Assembly: GCF_003589595.1 (NCBI RefSeq)
Contig: NW_020654422.1
Span: 11,004,358 to 11,068,357 of the forward strand
Direction: 5' to 3'
Length of the DNA stretch: 64,000 bases
Origin: Hyposmocoma kahamanoa
Taxonomy: Eukaryota > Arthropoda > Insecta > Lepidoptera > Cosmopterigidae
Under the pieces are notes generated by a model, which worked only from the letters and a program-made list of their open reading frames with translations, was not told where the DNA came from and did not search any database. Positions 1-10,825 of the stretch are shown one piece after another. The first letter of the stretch is position 1; each line of letters begins with the position of its first letter. The position numbers and the translations under genes are program-made.

Positions 1-85
1 ATTTAAATTTCGAATAGGTTGACTTGGGACATTTTTTTCGTGGTTTTCGTATTAGACCCGTCGTCCATTTATTTGTAAGTCAATG
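1..85 (-). mobile_element. hAT-type MITE, cut by window edge
   Basis: The first 85 bases match the right half of the element at 2016-2242 and end in the same terminal repeat, TTGTAAGTCAATG. The missing left part lies outside the window, so only one terminus is seen. The neighbouring AATAAAAT at 86-93 would be one copy of the target duplication, which cannot be confirmed here. Strand is arbitrary. Confidence 0.85.
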
Positions 86-291
86 AATAAAATGCTTATT
101 TTTACAGATGAGACCGCGCCGTTTGCATGGCAAATGGCACGTCATAATACGATTTTGCTATGAAAGAAAAGGTGAACGGATTTCGAATGGGGAACGTAAA
201 CTGCATGGACAATGAATTGTTTTTGTGAGGTCATAGTACGAATTTGACAGGCAATCCAACTTACAGGCTTAAATAGGATTGCTCTATGAGC

Positions 292-588
292 TCATAGTAG
301 GCCCCCAGGTCCCATCGGTTTGACATAAATAACACCAGGAGTAGTTTTCATAACATTATTAACTTTGAGTAAATCCATTTTGTTATTTTGATCATTGTTC
401 GAAGAAAGTAGGATTGTATACTCTTTCTTGTCATTATCGATGTATATGTGGTTATAATCTCTGAAAAATCCTCTACGGGTTCGAGAAAAGCTTGCCGCCA
501 TTTTCTTGAAAAAAGATTCTACGAAGTCACTCTTCTCATCGTTTGTCCTTTTTCCGGGACGGACGATGCCGTAGTTGGAGACACTCAT
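292..588 (-). CDS. Hypothetical 98-aa protein
   Basis: Open frame of 98 codons from an ATG at 588 to a stop at 292. I do not recognise the protein. The composition is mixed and protein-like rather than low-complexity: a basic N-terminal third (KKMAASFSRTRRGFFRDY), then acidic and polar residues around DNDKKEY, ending in MGPGGLL. There is no signal peptide, membrane helix or cysteine motif. It could be a small single-exon gene, the last exon of a gene, or an ancient repeat fragment. The ATG is preceded by TGAGT on the coding strand. No intron signal is needed to close the frame. It is not part of the flanking MITEs. Confidence 0.4.
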   Translation of the reverse strand: MSVSNYGIVRPGKRTNDEKSDFVESFFKKMAASFSRTRRGFFRDYNHIYIDNDKKEYTILLSSNNDQNNKMDLLKVNNVMKTTPGVIYVKPMGPGGLL

Positions 589-599
589 TTACCCAATTA

Positions 600-2007
600 G
601 TAGTAACGGATATGCAAGTAAATTCGACAGCAATTTAAGTAATCGAAAAGGGCGTAAAAGTAGTTTTCAAAATTAATTAAAATAAACTAATTTAAAGCTG
701 GGCGCCCTTTTGCTTTTTGACAATATTTATTTTACTCACTGACTGAGCTTTGGCTACAAGCAACAAGTCCTTCTTTGCAAACATGGCGGCCAATTGTTTT
801 TTTTTTTGTAGAATTTTATTTATTTCCGTGTGTTTCGTTTGTTGCAATGTTTGTAATAAATTGTTTGCGTAAATTTAAAAAATATTCCAAATTTTTCGTC
901 ATACACTAATATCCAATCACACACATACATATATCTAGATATATGTTTATGTATCTAATGAAGATCATTTATCTAGGCCCGCAGCGTAACGGCCGCATTT
1001 TGTGAATTTTGGTAAATGGCGATGTCTCCATGAACTTTGTAGATGCAATGCATATTCCACACTCATTCTCAACAGTTCTTTTATTACTTTTCTTGATTTT
1101 ATATAAGACTAGTCTGAGAGGGCGAGGGCCTGGTGAGCTGTAATACAGGTTTAGTTGCCTAGTACGGTCTCCAGTCTCTCACAAGTGTTTCAATTTCTCA
1201 TATTGTTAGTCTAATGAAATTTATATTAGTTTAAGTTCTTGTGTTGAGAAAATAAATAATCATTTCATTTCATAATCATTTCATTTCACACAAGTTAGGT
1301 GGCCCATGACTTATCGGTACCATTATTATATTCTAATGGTTGTTATTGTGGCGTTTTATTATTCGATAGAAGAACCGAAGAACGATAAATTCCCCAAACT
1401 ATCTTGTTATAAAGAGTGAAACTGCTACGTTCTAATTTCCCGCCTAAAGAAAAAAATAAAACAATATCAATACAAAACAATGCATATAAGAGAGATAGCA
1501 ACTAGTAATAGTAAAAGATCCTTTATAGACGTGTATGTCTTTTCTCTTTCATACTCGTTAAATAGCTAAAATAGTACTAAGTAAGCGAGATTAAATAAAT
1601 TACCTTGGGATGTTCTTTGTCAAAATTAGTCGATTAAAGTACATACTAAAAGTAACATACATACATTTTGAGTTTCATAAATTCTATCTTTTCATGTTTA
1701 TCTATGGCCAATGTTCAATAAAAAAAAAAAAATTATATTGGTACACCTGATTTTTCCATATAGCAATTCTAATGTAAGATTTGTTTTCATTCTGACTTTA
1801 TGTTTGGAAGAGGATATTTTTAGTAATAATTTCTGTTTGTGCTGGCTGGTTTTAGCCACTCTTATACCTATAATTTGTGATTACGCTTTCATTAAAGTGA
1901 AAAAGAAATGCCATCCTATGCCAGCGTTGGCATTAGTTAGTCAAATAAATGAATAAATTAGCATTTTTTCAGTTTAATGAAAGCGTCATCTCATAACAAT
2001 TATTGCT
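600..2007. other. Intergenic, no gene recognised
   Basis: AT-rich spacer. At 780-790 there is ATGGCGGCCAA, resembling a YY1/initiator-type promoter motif, followed by a run of T. The only open frame starting there is about 30 codons and low complexity. The 81-codon plus-strand ORF at 1711-1956 starts with a lysine run from poly-A and looks random. A direct repeat of a TCATTTCAT-like unit lies near 1262-1287. Confidence 0.5.
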
Positions 2008-2015
2008 AATTTATC

Positions 2016-2242
2016 ATTGACTTACAATTATATGGACGTCGGGTCCGCGCTAAAAAGTGTCCGCACTTGTAAGGCGCTAAAATCGTATACAGAGCGCGAC
2101 ACTCCGCTTTAGTCTTCATTTGTTCTACGGACAGCGCGATACTGCGATGACATAACAATTTAAATTTCGAATAGGTTGACTTGGGACATTTTTTTCGTGG
2201 TTTTTGTATTAGACCCGTCGTCCATTTATTTGTAAGTCAATG
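2016..2242 (+). mobile_element. hAT-type MITE, copy A
   Basis: A 227-bp element with terminal inverted repeats beginning CATTGACTTACAA and ending TTGTAAGTCAATG. It is flanked by an exact 8-bp duplication, TAATTTAT, at 2008-2015 and 2243-2250. The 8-bp duplication and CA...TG termini fit a non-autonomous hAT element (family knowledge). It has no coding capacity. It is the reverse-orientation twin of 4058-4285. Confidence 0.92.
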
Positions 2243-2250
2243 TAATTTAT

Positions 2251-4049
2251 GCATTTATTTTAATAACTAATTAATTGCAGTTGCTATTAAAACGCTTATA
2301 AAGAAATATCAAAGGCCTGTGTGAAGGGTGGACGTGGCCACTAGTTACGGCGCCACACTTATTAACATATACCTAATTTGGGACCCTAACTCGTTAATTG
2401 TTATTAGGTTGTACTCCCTAATTTAGAGTGAGGGTTCCTTAAAATTAGGTAGAGTATATGCGCTTGAATAGTATCAAACAATGATAATTAATATGAAAAA
2501 AATAGCGGCTAGAACTGGCATTATTCATATTTTTAAGGCATCGTCAGCATCACAAAAATTTAATCATGTTTCCATGTAGCGCCAATTTCCAAAGATCGTA
2601 TGTTTTTGTAAAAGAAAACAAAAAAAATTGCGACGTAAGCCTTCATAAATTAGTGGAAGGACATCGGTGCTAGGGGCTGGAAGAAATAGCGTCTGGTGTC
2701 GAAGATTAAGATCCACTTTGGGTCACTGCGCCACCGAAGTAAGTGCTAACGAGCACCACTTCTTGTCACGTAAGCTATAGTTTATGTTTAATTTCTGCAA
2801 TTACCAGCTGATTAATCCGTGCAGCAAAGAAAAAGCCATCATGATGGGTATTTTAATTCTTATTCTAATTAATTTAAATTAGGAGTCTTTCTGTTGAGCT
2901 TATGATAGATACAGCATCCATAGAGCTTTATGGTTTATTTAAAAAGCGTGCCTCCTCCCATACTCAGTCATCTTATGAGATATTTGAACATAAGGCGGAA
3001 GTATTAGCCAAATGAAGCAAAACTAGTAAATTAATTTGTAGAGATTTGAATATTTTACTAGAAGACTTATAAATAGTGTTGTAGTTTCTACTAGAGTCGC
3101 TTCTGTTTGTTTGGACTATATTTGCACCAATATCAACCTTAGTAAGATATCTATTATAAATAATATAATCTCGGATCACTGTGGTCAATTGGTCATTTTA
3201 ACTATAAAATTACAATTACAATTATGTTTAGCGTGATGGGGTATATAATATTAAAATTTTAACAAGAATACAAAGCAGAAAGATTGCGCCTCATTCATAT
3301 ACAAAATAATTGTATACAACATTTTATACTGTGGACACTTATACAATAATTCCGTTTTCAACTTATTACTTAAATTGTAAGTATGCTATTAAAAACATCA
3401 CAAATAATTCATGAATTCTCATCAGTTTGTTACACCGTACATATAATAAACAAGGTCTGAGAGTCTATATATACTAACTCAGCTAGAATTCAAATTTTTC
3501 TCGTACTAATAATACGGTTCATTTTGCTTGGGTCGAGCGGCAGGGAGATTGGCTTTATTTCAAAATTTATTTATTTACAAACGAAATTAAAGCCATTTGA
3601 ACAATGTATATCGTATAGTATACGTGTTCTATTTACTTGAGTAGATATAAAAAAAATGGTATATAAAGTACCTATTTGAATACAGCGATTTTCTTGTAAT
3701 AGTTCGAGATAAGTTTGTGTTTCTTTTCTGTCGCGAAAATTTTTAGCAATCGTGTTTTCACACCGTGTAGTAATCAGTGTATATCTTCAATTTTACAATA
3801 TATTTTTTCCAATGTGACTGATCAACACTTTTACTATTGTGCGGAATCATCAATCCCATCTGAGTAATGAAAGAATCATCACATGGATCATGAATATGAA
3901 CACGCATTGAGTAAATGGTGTGAAAATCATTTACAAAAATTTTTGTCTTCCCACTATATTCCTTACCAAAATTTTGGTTCACATAATGTATGTATTTATT
4001 AGTAGTAATGTTCTTGTAAATTAATATCTTTTTTTTTACAGTGTAATCG
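2251..4049. other. Intergenic, no gene recognised
   Basis: AT-rich spacer between two MITE copies. A short imperfect inverted repeat (ACCTAATTT... and ...AATTAGGT) lies at about 2370-2453. The 100-codon minus-strand frame at 3758-4060 begins inside the MITE boundary and has no recognisable domain. I treat it as a chance frame or an old relic. Confidence 0.5.
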
Positions 4050-4057
4050 ATCCTACA

Positions 4058-4285
4058 CATTGACTTACAAATAAATGGACGACGGGTCTAATACAAAAAC
4101 CACGAAAAAAATGTCCCAAGTCAACCTATTCGAAATTTAAATTGTAATGTCATCGCAGTATCGCGCTGTCAGTCGAACAAATGAAGACTAAAGCGGAGTT
4201 TGGCGCTCTGTATACGATTTTAGCGCCTTACAAGTGCGGACACTTTTTAGCGCGGACCCGACGTCCATATAATTGTAAGTCAATG
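4058..4285 (-). mobile_element. hAT-type MITE, copy B
   Basis: A 228-bp copy of the 2016-2242 element in opposite orientation, with the same CATTGACTTACAA termini. It is flanked by an exact 8-bp duplication, ATCCTACA, at 4050-4057 and 4286-4293. Different duplications at the two copies show two independent insertions, not the ends of one 2.3-kb composite element. It lies about 320 bp upstream of the Caprin start codon. Confidence 0.93.
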
Positions 4286-4289
4286 ATCC

Positions 4290-4602
4290 TACATCATAGA
4301 TGTGAACTTGATTGCTACTAATTTACGCTTGAATTGTGTCCAGTAAAATCACCACACTCGAAGAAAACTTTTGAAGAAAGAAAACATTATACAATAAAAA
4401 TGTCGCTAATCAAAACGAAGCAGAAAATAATTGTTGCCATTGCAAAATATTTTACAGTTAGGCCAACATTTAGATACTAATTTTCATTGCGTCTCCCGTT
4501 TAGTTGACAGCTGCCATAGTGGATATAGATAGATAGATAGAAAATATCTCTTCAATCAACCACCACCATTCCCAATCTAGGAAAAGTTGTTGCCTGTGAA
4601 GG
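4290..4602 (+). promoter_or_regulatory. Probable Caprin promoter/5'UTR region
   Basis: This is the only non-repeat DNA between the MITE and the Caprin ATG. It includes a short GATA microsatellite near 4518-4540 and a pyrimidine-rich stretch at 4494-4502. There is no clear TATA box and no splice acceptor, so the first coding exon may also carry the whole 5'UTR. This is inferred from position. Confidence 0.35.
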
Positions 4603-7600
4603 ATGCCTTCAGCTGCGAATGCGAAGTCTGAAAAACCAGCCTCTTCGGAGGCAATGGATAATTCGCCAATACGACAAATTATGACAATTATTGAACACAA
4701 AATCCGTAATTTGGAGAAAAGAAAGGTATGTACAAATTAGTATCAACAGCAATGTATACAGCTGTATTTTTTCTAATCTAGACTTTGTTTCAAGTGAAAA
4801 AGTGGCTGTTGGTTAATTATCTTTATTATTGTACTGATTAGATACCGCGGGGAAGCGCACTTTATGTAAATAAAGTTGTTGCGTACCGTTGACGCCATTT
4901 TCACACATGTGCTCTTCGAATGTTGACGATACAAAACTATGACGCCTTAGTTTCAACAATGAATTCACTAATTTTGTTCAGTTTAATTAGGAATGTTCAT
5001 ACGTTAACTATGCAGTGTTATACGTACGTCGCCATTAATATTAAGCTTGGTCTTTGTTCTTAATTTTGCTGTTATTTCGTATGTTTATGACAATGTGTAC
5101 CAAAACGCCTTAGTGTTCGTAAATTTTTTGGTTACCGTGATATATCACTGGCTTGCTGTATTAAACAGAAAAAAATTAGTGATTTTGCACTTCATGACCA
5201 TTGTAAAATATTTAAATAGGTACTTAATATGTGTAGTATGCTCCAATTTGTACAGAATGAAAGATACATTTCTAAATTTAGGAATAATAAACACTAAGGG
5301 CATCCTTAAAATGAAATTTTTTACCAAAATTATTACTGCAAAAGTAGTTTAAAATTAGCATTGTATAAATTATAGCACAGTCTCTGTGTATCAATGATGT
5401 ACAATTTTATAGAGTAAGCTGACATCATACCGGGATCTCCAAAAAGCAGGCAAAGAGCTTAATTCGGATCAGAAAGTAGCAGTCGCTAAGTATGATGAAG
5501 TGGCCCAAACACTCGAGTTTGCACGGGATCTCTCTAAACAAGTAACAGCGATCGCCACTTCTGCTGAACGTGAGGCCAAGAAACAAGCCAAGAAGGTATA
5601 TATAATTTGTGATGCAAAGAATTTAAAGCTCTTCATTATAACTTGTGTAATGAAACATTTCTTATCTTAAATTATTCATTCTTTATCATTTATTTTTAAC
5701 CTTCAGGAGGCTTGGGTGCGTTATGCAGCAGAAACAAGCAAGATTCGAGATGTCCTGCTAATCCTGGACTGCCTCATGCAAATGGGCAATACTGAAGTGC
5801 GGGAGGACTTTCTAAATGGCACCAATGGTGCTATCAAACTTGCTGAAGAAGATCTCAAGATCTTGGATGAACTGTAAGTAATTTGGAAGAAATAAACAGC
5901 TTAAAGGATGGGTCATTGAAATAAAGAGCTGTGTACATGTAAAATAAATAATTTTATCAAGTTTTGTGTAATTGATAAATAGGTGTATGAATATACTTGG
6001 TATGGAATTTTCAGTGGAAAATTTACGCTTTGCCACTATCTTGATGTTCTCCATCATCTGCTTTATATTTCTCAGATTTTCTGTCATCATTGTATTAGTT
6101 ATTATATTTCAATAATTAAAAATTACTGTATATAATTGTATAGGTTAGGCCCAAGAACATTCTCATTGAGTAAAAAAATGCCCACAATGCACTGTGGTAG
6201 ACTGGCAAATTTTATTAAGTGCCATAACATGAAAACATATTGCAAATATTTTGAAGACATATTTGTTTCACTCAATGAACATTTTCATTCTTTGAACCAA
6301 ATATGTATGTAACTTTAGATGTTAGTACATTTTAAGTTATATTTCTTATTATTGTATTATAATATATATTCATTCCTATTTTTACAGCTACCCAGAAGTG
6401 ACACCAAAACATGAGTTAAATGAAGAGGGACAACCTGGATTTCATGCCTACACTACTAAAGCAGCTGAACATCTGTATGCTATTATTGATGGCAAGCCAA
6501 AAGAAATCCTGGGCACCACTTACTCACATATAAAAGAAATTGTGACATCTGTTCATGAATGTGGATACTTCGACAAAGGGGCTGAAAATGCCATAGTCGA
6601 AAGAGAATTAGGTACTGTTGGCCCAGAAGAGAAGATACTGGAAACAACCGAAGAAGAAGCAGACCCAGAAGTTGTGGCGGTATATGTGGCACCAGCTGGC
6701 CTCCCGGTTCCTCCCGCACCAGCTGTGGTTCCAGCGCCTGCTTATCCTCTTCGCCCCCTGCCTCCTATAACTGTTCAGGAAGTCGAACATGCTTATTTCT
6801 CACAACAATACCCTCAACAGAGACCCATTTCCGAAGTGATAGGATCACAAAATTTCTTCTTTCTACAAGAATCAGAGATTGACAGCCCCATTGGAACTCC
6901 TCAGCCACCACCAATAATGAACCAACCTTCGCCGCCTGCGCCTATCCCGACTCAGACGTTCACAAATCAACATTTCGTTCAACTGCCAGGTGGACGAGTA
7001 CCGGACCCCTCCGCAATACCCATACCACCGCAACCGCACTTTCCGGACCACGTGACTTTCGCGGCGGTACCCATACCCGCACCTTTGCAGGCAGCACACC
7101 CCCAACTTCCTGGGCTTGCACCTGTCCCCGTGCCCGGCCCGGCACTTGGGCCCGCGCATCCCGTGCCGCTGCCTCCGGCAGACTCACATACCGCCCCAAG
7201 GGAGGAACGCAAGATACCCACTCCCACTGAAGATAAGAACGATGATGAGTGGAAGGAGACACAGAGTCCGGAACGCGAAGAGACCGGTGACCGCAAGACA
7301 CAGGGTCAAGGCGACGGCAATGGTAGATTCCGTAGGTATGGCCGCGGCGGTCGAGGAGGAACCACTAATGGCTATCGTGGACGCGGCGGTGCTTTCCAGA
7401 GCCGTCAAGGAGGTGACTACCATGGTGGTCGACACGGTGGCGAGTATCAGAACAGATCTGGGAAAGACGACCGATATCAAAACAGGCAGTATAATGATGG
7501 CTACCAACACAGACATAACAAGGAGGGATATCAAAATAGAAGTGGCAATGATGGATATTACGGTAATGGTGATACTGCCGCCGAAGGACATCAACAAAAT

Positions 7601-7756
7601 GAAAATGGTGGTCGTGACAGATACAACGACAATAATCAAAACTATCAAGGAGGTTTCAAGAGCCGCGGCAGGGGAGGCCCTCGGGGCGGCAATCGCGGTG
7701 CGTTGCGACCCCCGCGCCCTCAACAGTACAATCGTAAATCTGAAAACGTTAAATAG
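4603..7756 (+). CDS. Capr: Caprin (RNA-granule protein), 4 exons, 613 aa
   Basis: Coding exons 4603-4725, 5413-5595, 5707-5873 and 6388-7756 join in phase with GT-AG introns to 613 codons plus stop. Caprins are cytoplasmic RNA-binding proteins that work with FMRP and G3BP/Rasputin in mRNA transport, translation control and stress granules. Residues about 20-240 match the conserved HR1 region: IRNLEKRK, then [33 protein letters not shown], then a helical stretch ending near [11 protein letters not shown]. Residues 255-290 are proline/alanine-rich. [10 protein letters not shown] near residue 314 corresponds to the vertebrate G3BP-binding segment. From about residue 470 the tail is rich in RGG, GRGG and tyrosine-asparagine repeats, typical of an RNA-binding disordered region. 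The start ATG has A at -3. No C1q domain is present, so it is shorter than CAPRIN2 and than human CAPRIN1 (about 709 aa). Identification is from recalled family sequence. Confidence 0.95.
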
Positions 7757-7947
7757 CTCCAGCACACTTTGGCAATGTGTCGCATTCGTGGCTTCGCCGT
7801 ACTATAATATTCTTTGACGGACTAAATCATTTGTGAAGGCAGATTTCACCGGCAACAACGCGCTGTGGTAACAACAAACAGAGATTATCATTAAAAAAAT
7901 TTAAAAAAAAACTAAAAAAAAAGTAAAACATTAAAACTTGAAACTGA

Positions 7948-7953
7948 ATAAAA
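7948..7953 (+). promoter_or_regulatory. Caprin polyadenylation signal candidate
   Basis: AATAAA about 190 bases after the Caprin stop codon, within a short A-rich 3'UTR. No transcript end can be seen directly. Confidence 0.5.
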
Positions 7954-8429
7954 AATAAGTTACTTGAATTTAGATGTATGATATATGCAATTATTATAAG
8001 TTACGTAATTTTAGATTCTTGTATAGGTTGTCACGCAAGTGATAGTGACGCGGTGTGGAGCGGGTCCGTCGCGACTGGTCGCTCGGTACCTCGTGCCTCG
8101 TCCTCGTGATAATTTAAGTACAGGAGATGCACACAACTGACGATAACTGTCTACCGGGACCTTTTCCAAATCTCATTGGATTTGTACTTTAATACGATTA
8201 ATTTAAATGGTAATTATATGTGTTAAGATGTTCTATACCTGTTTGTTTTCCTTTAATTAACCATTATTTCTGCGATGATTTTGTTTTTAATAATTTTAAT
8301 TGAAAAGTTATGCAATTTTACCTTATCTTCTGAGATGCATTTGTTAATTAGCGACGGTGTTAAAGTGAGCATAAATGGGTACAGTCCACTCCATAACGTT
8401 TTTGAAGTATGTAAATTTGTGGCTCTCTT

Positions 8430-8686
8430 TAGGCTCAATTTCATTTGCGGCGGAACGGAATTGAAGGGAATTTTTGTAACGATATTGTACATAGCATAAT
8501 GAACTTTATGGTCAATTGTGCAATCGAGAATGCTCGCGCACTCGCGAGACTTGCGCGGAAGATTTTGGCACATATCTAGTTTGTACGTCACACAATTGAC
8601 CACAAAGTTCATTACGCTATGTACAATATAGATACAAAAATTCGCTTCGATTCCGTTCCGTCGCAATATAAATTGAGCCTAAGTAT
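8430..8686. mobile_element. MITE with ~90-bp terminal inverted repeats
   Basis: Left arm (about 8430-8520) begins TTAGGCTCAATTT and contains GCGGCGGAACGGAATT and GTACATAGCATAATGAAC. The right arm (about 8594-8686) is its near-complete reverse complement and ends AAATTGAGCCTAA. The centre holds short GC-rich palindromes around CTCGCGCACTCGCGAG. The 137-codon minus-strand frame across it is the element, not a gene. The target duplication is not clear. Confidence 0.8.
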
Positions 8687-8867
8687 TTCTTCCAGGCTTC
8701 CTTATTTTTTAAAAACATTGTTCTCAATAGGGGCTGTGTGCAGGCAAATTAAAGAGTATTCTATGAAATGTGAATTGTTTGATTTTGGCCCTGAAGATTT
8801 TATAAACTAATAGTGCATTTACACCAGGTCGAAGGGACGCTCCCGATTGCCCTCCGATGGCGGCACG

Positions 8868-10008
8868 GGTCAATTAGGGTTAATTTAGGTTGCGGCGGAA
8901 CAAGCGAAATTCGTCTCGCTGAAAGGTGCGCGCGATCGCCGGAATTCGCGAGCATTCCGCAGATTCTCGTGACTGCGCCTTCAGGCTGTAGTATGTGTTC
9001 AGTGACAGTTAGTGACCGCGTAAAAATATGTTTGTATACAAAATGTTGTTTCTTATGACCGCTAAGGGGAGCTATAATTTACTTGGATATTGTTTTTACT
9101 TCGCTTATTTAGCTCTAAGTTAAGACAAAGAAGTAAAGAAAAGGAAAAAAAATATTTGGGTTCATGATTTATAGAAGAAAGGAAATTATTGGACAATATA
9201 AAACATTTTGTAAAAATGTATCAGTTTATCCTACTATATTTTATTATTAAGAAGTGGACTTCGATAAGTTGGTGTATATATTACGGCGTGTGCCTCATTC
9301 CAGCGCAGCGTGACCATAGTCGAGTTTTTGAAATTTGACTAGTTCGATAAACAGTCACCATTTAGTCGGTCCGCCGTTCAAGAGTTATAAGGGTGTTATA
9401 TTGTCCCGCTGAAATAAGCTTAATCCAGCGGTACCATTTCTCGATCTCGAGAACCACAACACCTTACTTAGATCTAATTACATGAAAAAAAGTCGAGATT
9501 TAGTCGGTACGCCTACTATGTTTTGAAGTTATTAAGGTGTATGTCCACACTGGAGTAAGCTATTCCGGCGGCACCATTTATGAATTTAGAGAACCACAGC
9601 TCCTAGCTTAGATCTGATTCCACCCAGAAAAGTCTTGAATTAGTCGGTTCTAGTCGCGAAATTCTAGAATTAGTCTCTTATCATTTAGAATTTGTGTCGC
9701 TGTAGTTTTTACATTATACAAACAATTTCATTTTTGCACCAAATAGATCAACTTTTCATCCGATTCAATGTTTTTTTCTGGCATACTACGTACACAACCT
9801 ATGTATTTCGTATACACGTGACGCTGCGCTGCAGCTGCAGAATTCCCGCGAATGCGCGAGAATTCCGCGGAAGACGCACGACCTCTTTTTTTGGATCGTA
9901 TCTAGTTTCTACAATCGAACATAATGATCAAGATGTCTTCAATATGGTTATAAAAATTCACTTTCATTCCGTTCCGCCGCAATGTAAATTGAGCCTAAGA
10001 TGTAAACG
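8868..10008. repeat. Two partial relatives of the 8430-8686 element
   Basis: A left-half-like piece at about 8868-8985 (TTAGGTTGCGGCGGAAC, then GCGAGCATTCCGC) and a right-half-like piece at about 9825-10008 (CGCGAGAATTCCGCGGAAG, then CATTCCGTTCCGCCGCAATG and AAATTGAGCCTAAG) belong to the same family. Unrelated tandem repeats lie between them. Termini are eroded. Confidence 0.6.
9364..9650. repeat. Tandem ~140-bp repeat, two units plus a start of a third
   Basis: AGTCGGT(C/A)CGCC starts at 9364 and 9502, and AGTCGGTTC restarts at 9642, giving periods of 138 and 140 bases. Each unit contains a CC(A/G)GCGG(T/C)ACCATTT block, then GAGAACCACA and CTTAGATCT. A diverged partial unit precedes the first, from about 9290. 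The unit also occurs singly at 24930-25085 on the other strand. Confidence 0.75.
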
Positions 10009-10149
10009 CTACGCGCTACTCCATCGCCTTTGGCAAGCGACAGTCAGTCCTATATCTTTCTACTTAAGTTTTGATTATAGTGACCCTCCCTACTAACCTC
10101 TTAGTTATGCGGGAAGGGCACTATAACTTGTGAAAATACAGGGAAGAAC

Positions 10150-10346
10150 CTTACAAGTTCAGGTCTTTACTCCAGGACCTGAACTTATAAGGGATCCGGA
10201 TCAGCCCGTGGACAAGGCCCACCACGTTGCGCGTGCTGGCCGCGTTGCCAATTTGTGGGGAAATTCCAAACTGCGGGGATTTTGTGAGGATTGGAGTAAT
10301 GCAGGTTTATATCTACCCATAGGTAGACATAAAGCTGCATTACTCC
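10150..10346. repeat. Two hairpins around a hAT-terminus-like segment
   Basis: Hairpin 1 at 10150-10192 has about 17-bp arms (AAGTTCAGGTC / GACCTGAACTT). Hairpin 2 at 10293-10346 has 25-bp arms (GGAGTAATGCAG... / ...CTGCATTACTCC) and a 4-base loop. Between them, about 10240-10275, GTTGCCAATTTGTGGGGAA matches the terminus of the hAT element at 57761-59429. This looks like the degraded end of a mobile element. Confidence 0.6.
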
Positions 10347-10825
10347 AACTGATATATAGCTGATACATCAATAGTTTAATGATAGTAACAAAAAACACCG
10401 TTTACGATGAACATTATTGGTTTGCAACATAGTACATCTCTCGTTTACTGTATAGAAACACTATACATAATATTAAATTATGTAGAAGTTTTGCTCTGTG
10501 CCTACTCTAAAAGTACATTAAGAAAAAATGTCAACCTATTATCAGTTTTAATGCCCGTTAAAGCTTGAGCCGATCACATTTGTCGCATTAAGCCTGTTGC
10601 CCGTCGCCATTGGTTGAGGTAGGAAAGGTTAAAAATTACTTCTCCATGAGTATTGCTATTTCTTACCAAACATTTTCTTTATATTCAATCGTTTTCGTCG
10701 TTTCGTCATTTTCTTTACGTTCATTCAAGGCTTATTGCCAAGTATACTACACGTGTAACCTATGGTCCAACTTTACGCAGAAGGACATTAGCCCCTTTCG
10801 CGTCCAATATAATAACGGCTTCAGG

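Noticed and set aside
781..870. Small coding gene starting at ATGGCGGCC
   Set aside because: About 30 codons, phenylalanine/cysteine-rich from T runs; more likely a promoter-type motif or chance.
3758..4060. 100-codon minus-strand ORF
   Set aside because: Its ATG falls at the MITE edge, AT-rich composition, no known domain.
2016..4285. Single 2.27-kb composite transposon with the MITEs as its ends
   Set aside because: Each MITE has its own, different 8-bp target duplication, so they inserted independently.
7116..7817. 233-codon plus-strand ORF and 193-codon minus-strand ORF over the Caprin tail
   Set aside because: Both are shadows of the RGG-rich Caprin last exon in other frames; no domain and biased composition.
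8253..8666. 137-codon minus-strand ORF
   Set aside because: Lies across the arms of the long-TIR MITE; its two halves repeat the same inverted sequence.
9364..9650. CRISPR-like array
   Set aside because: Units are contiguous 140-bp tandem repeats without spacers, in a eukaryotic genome.
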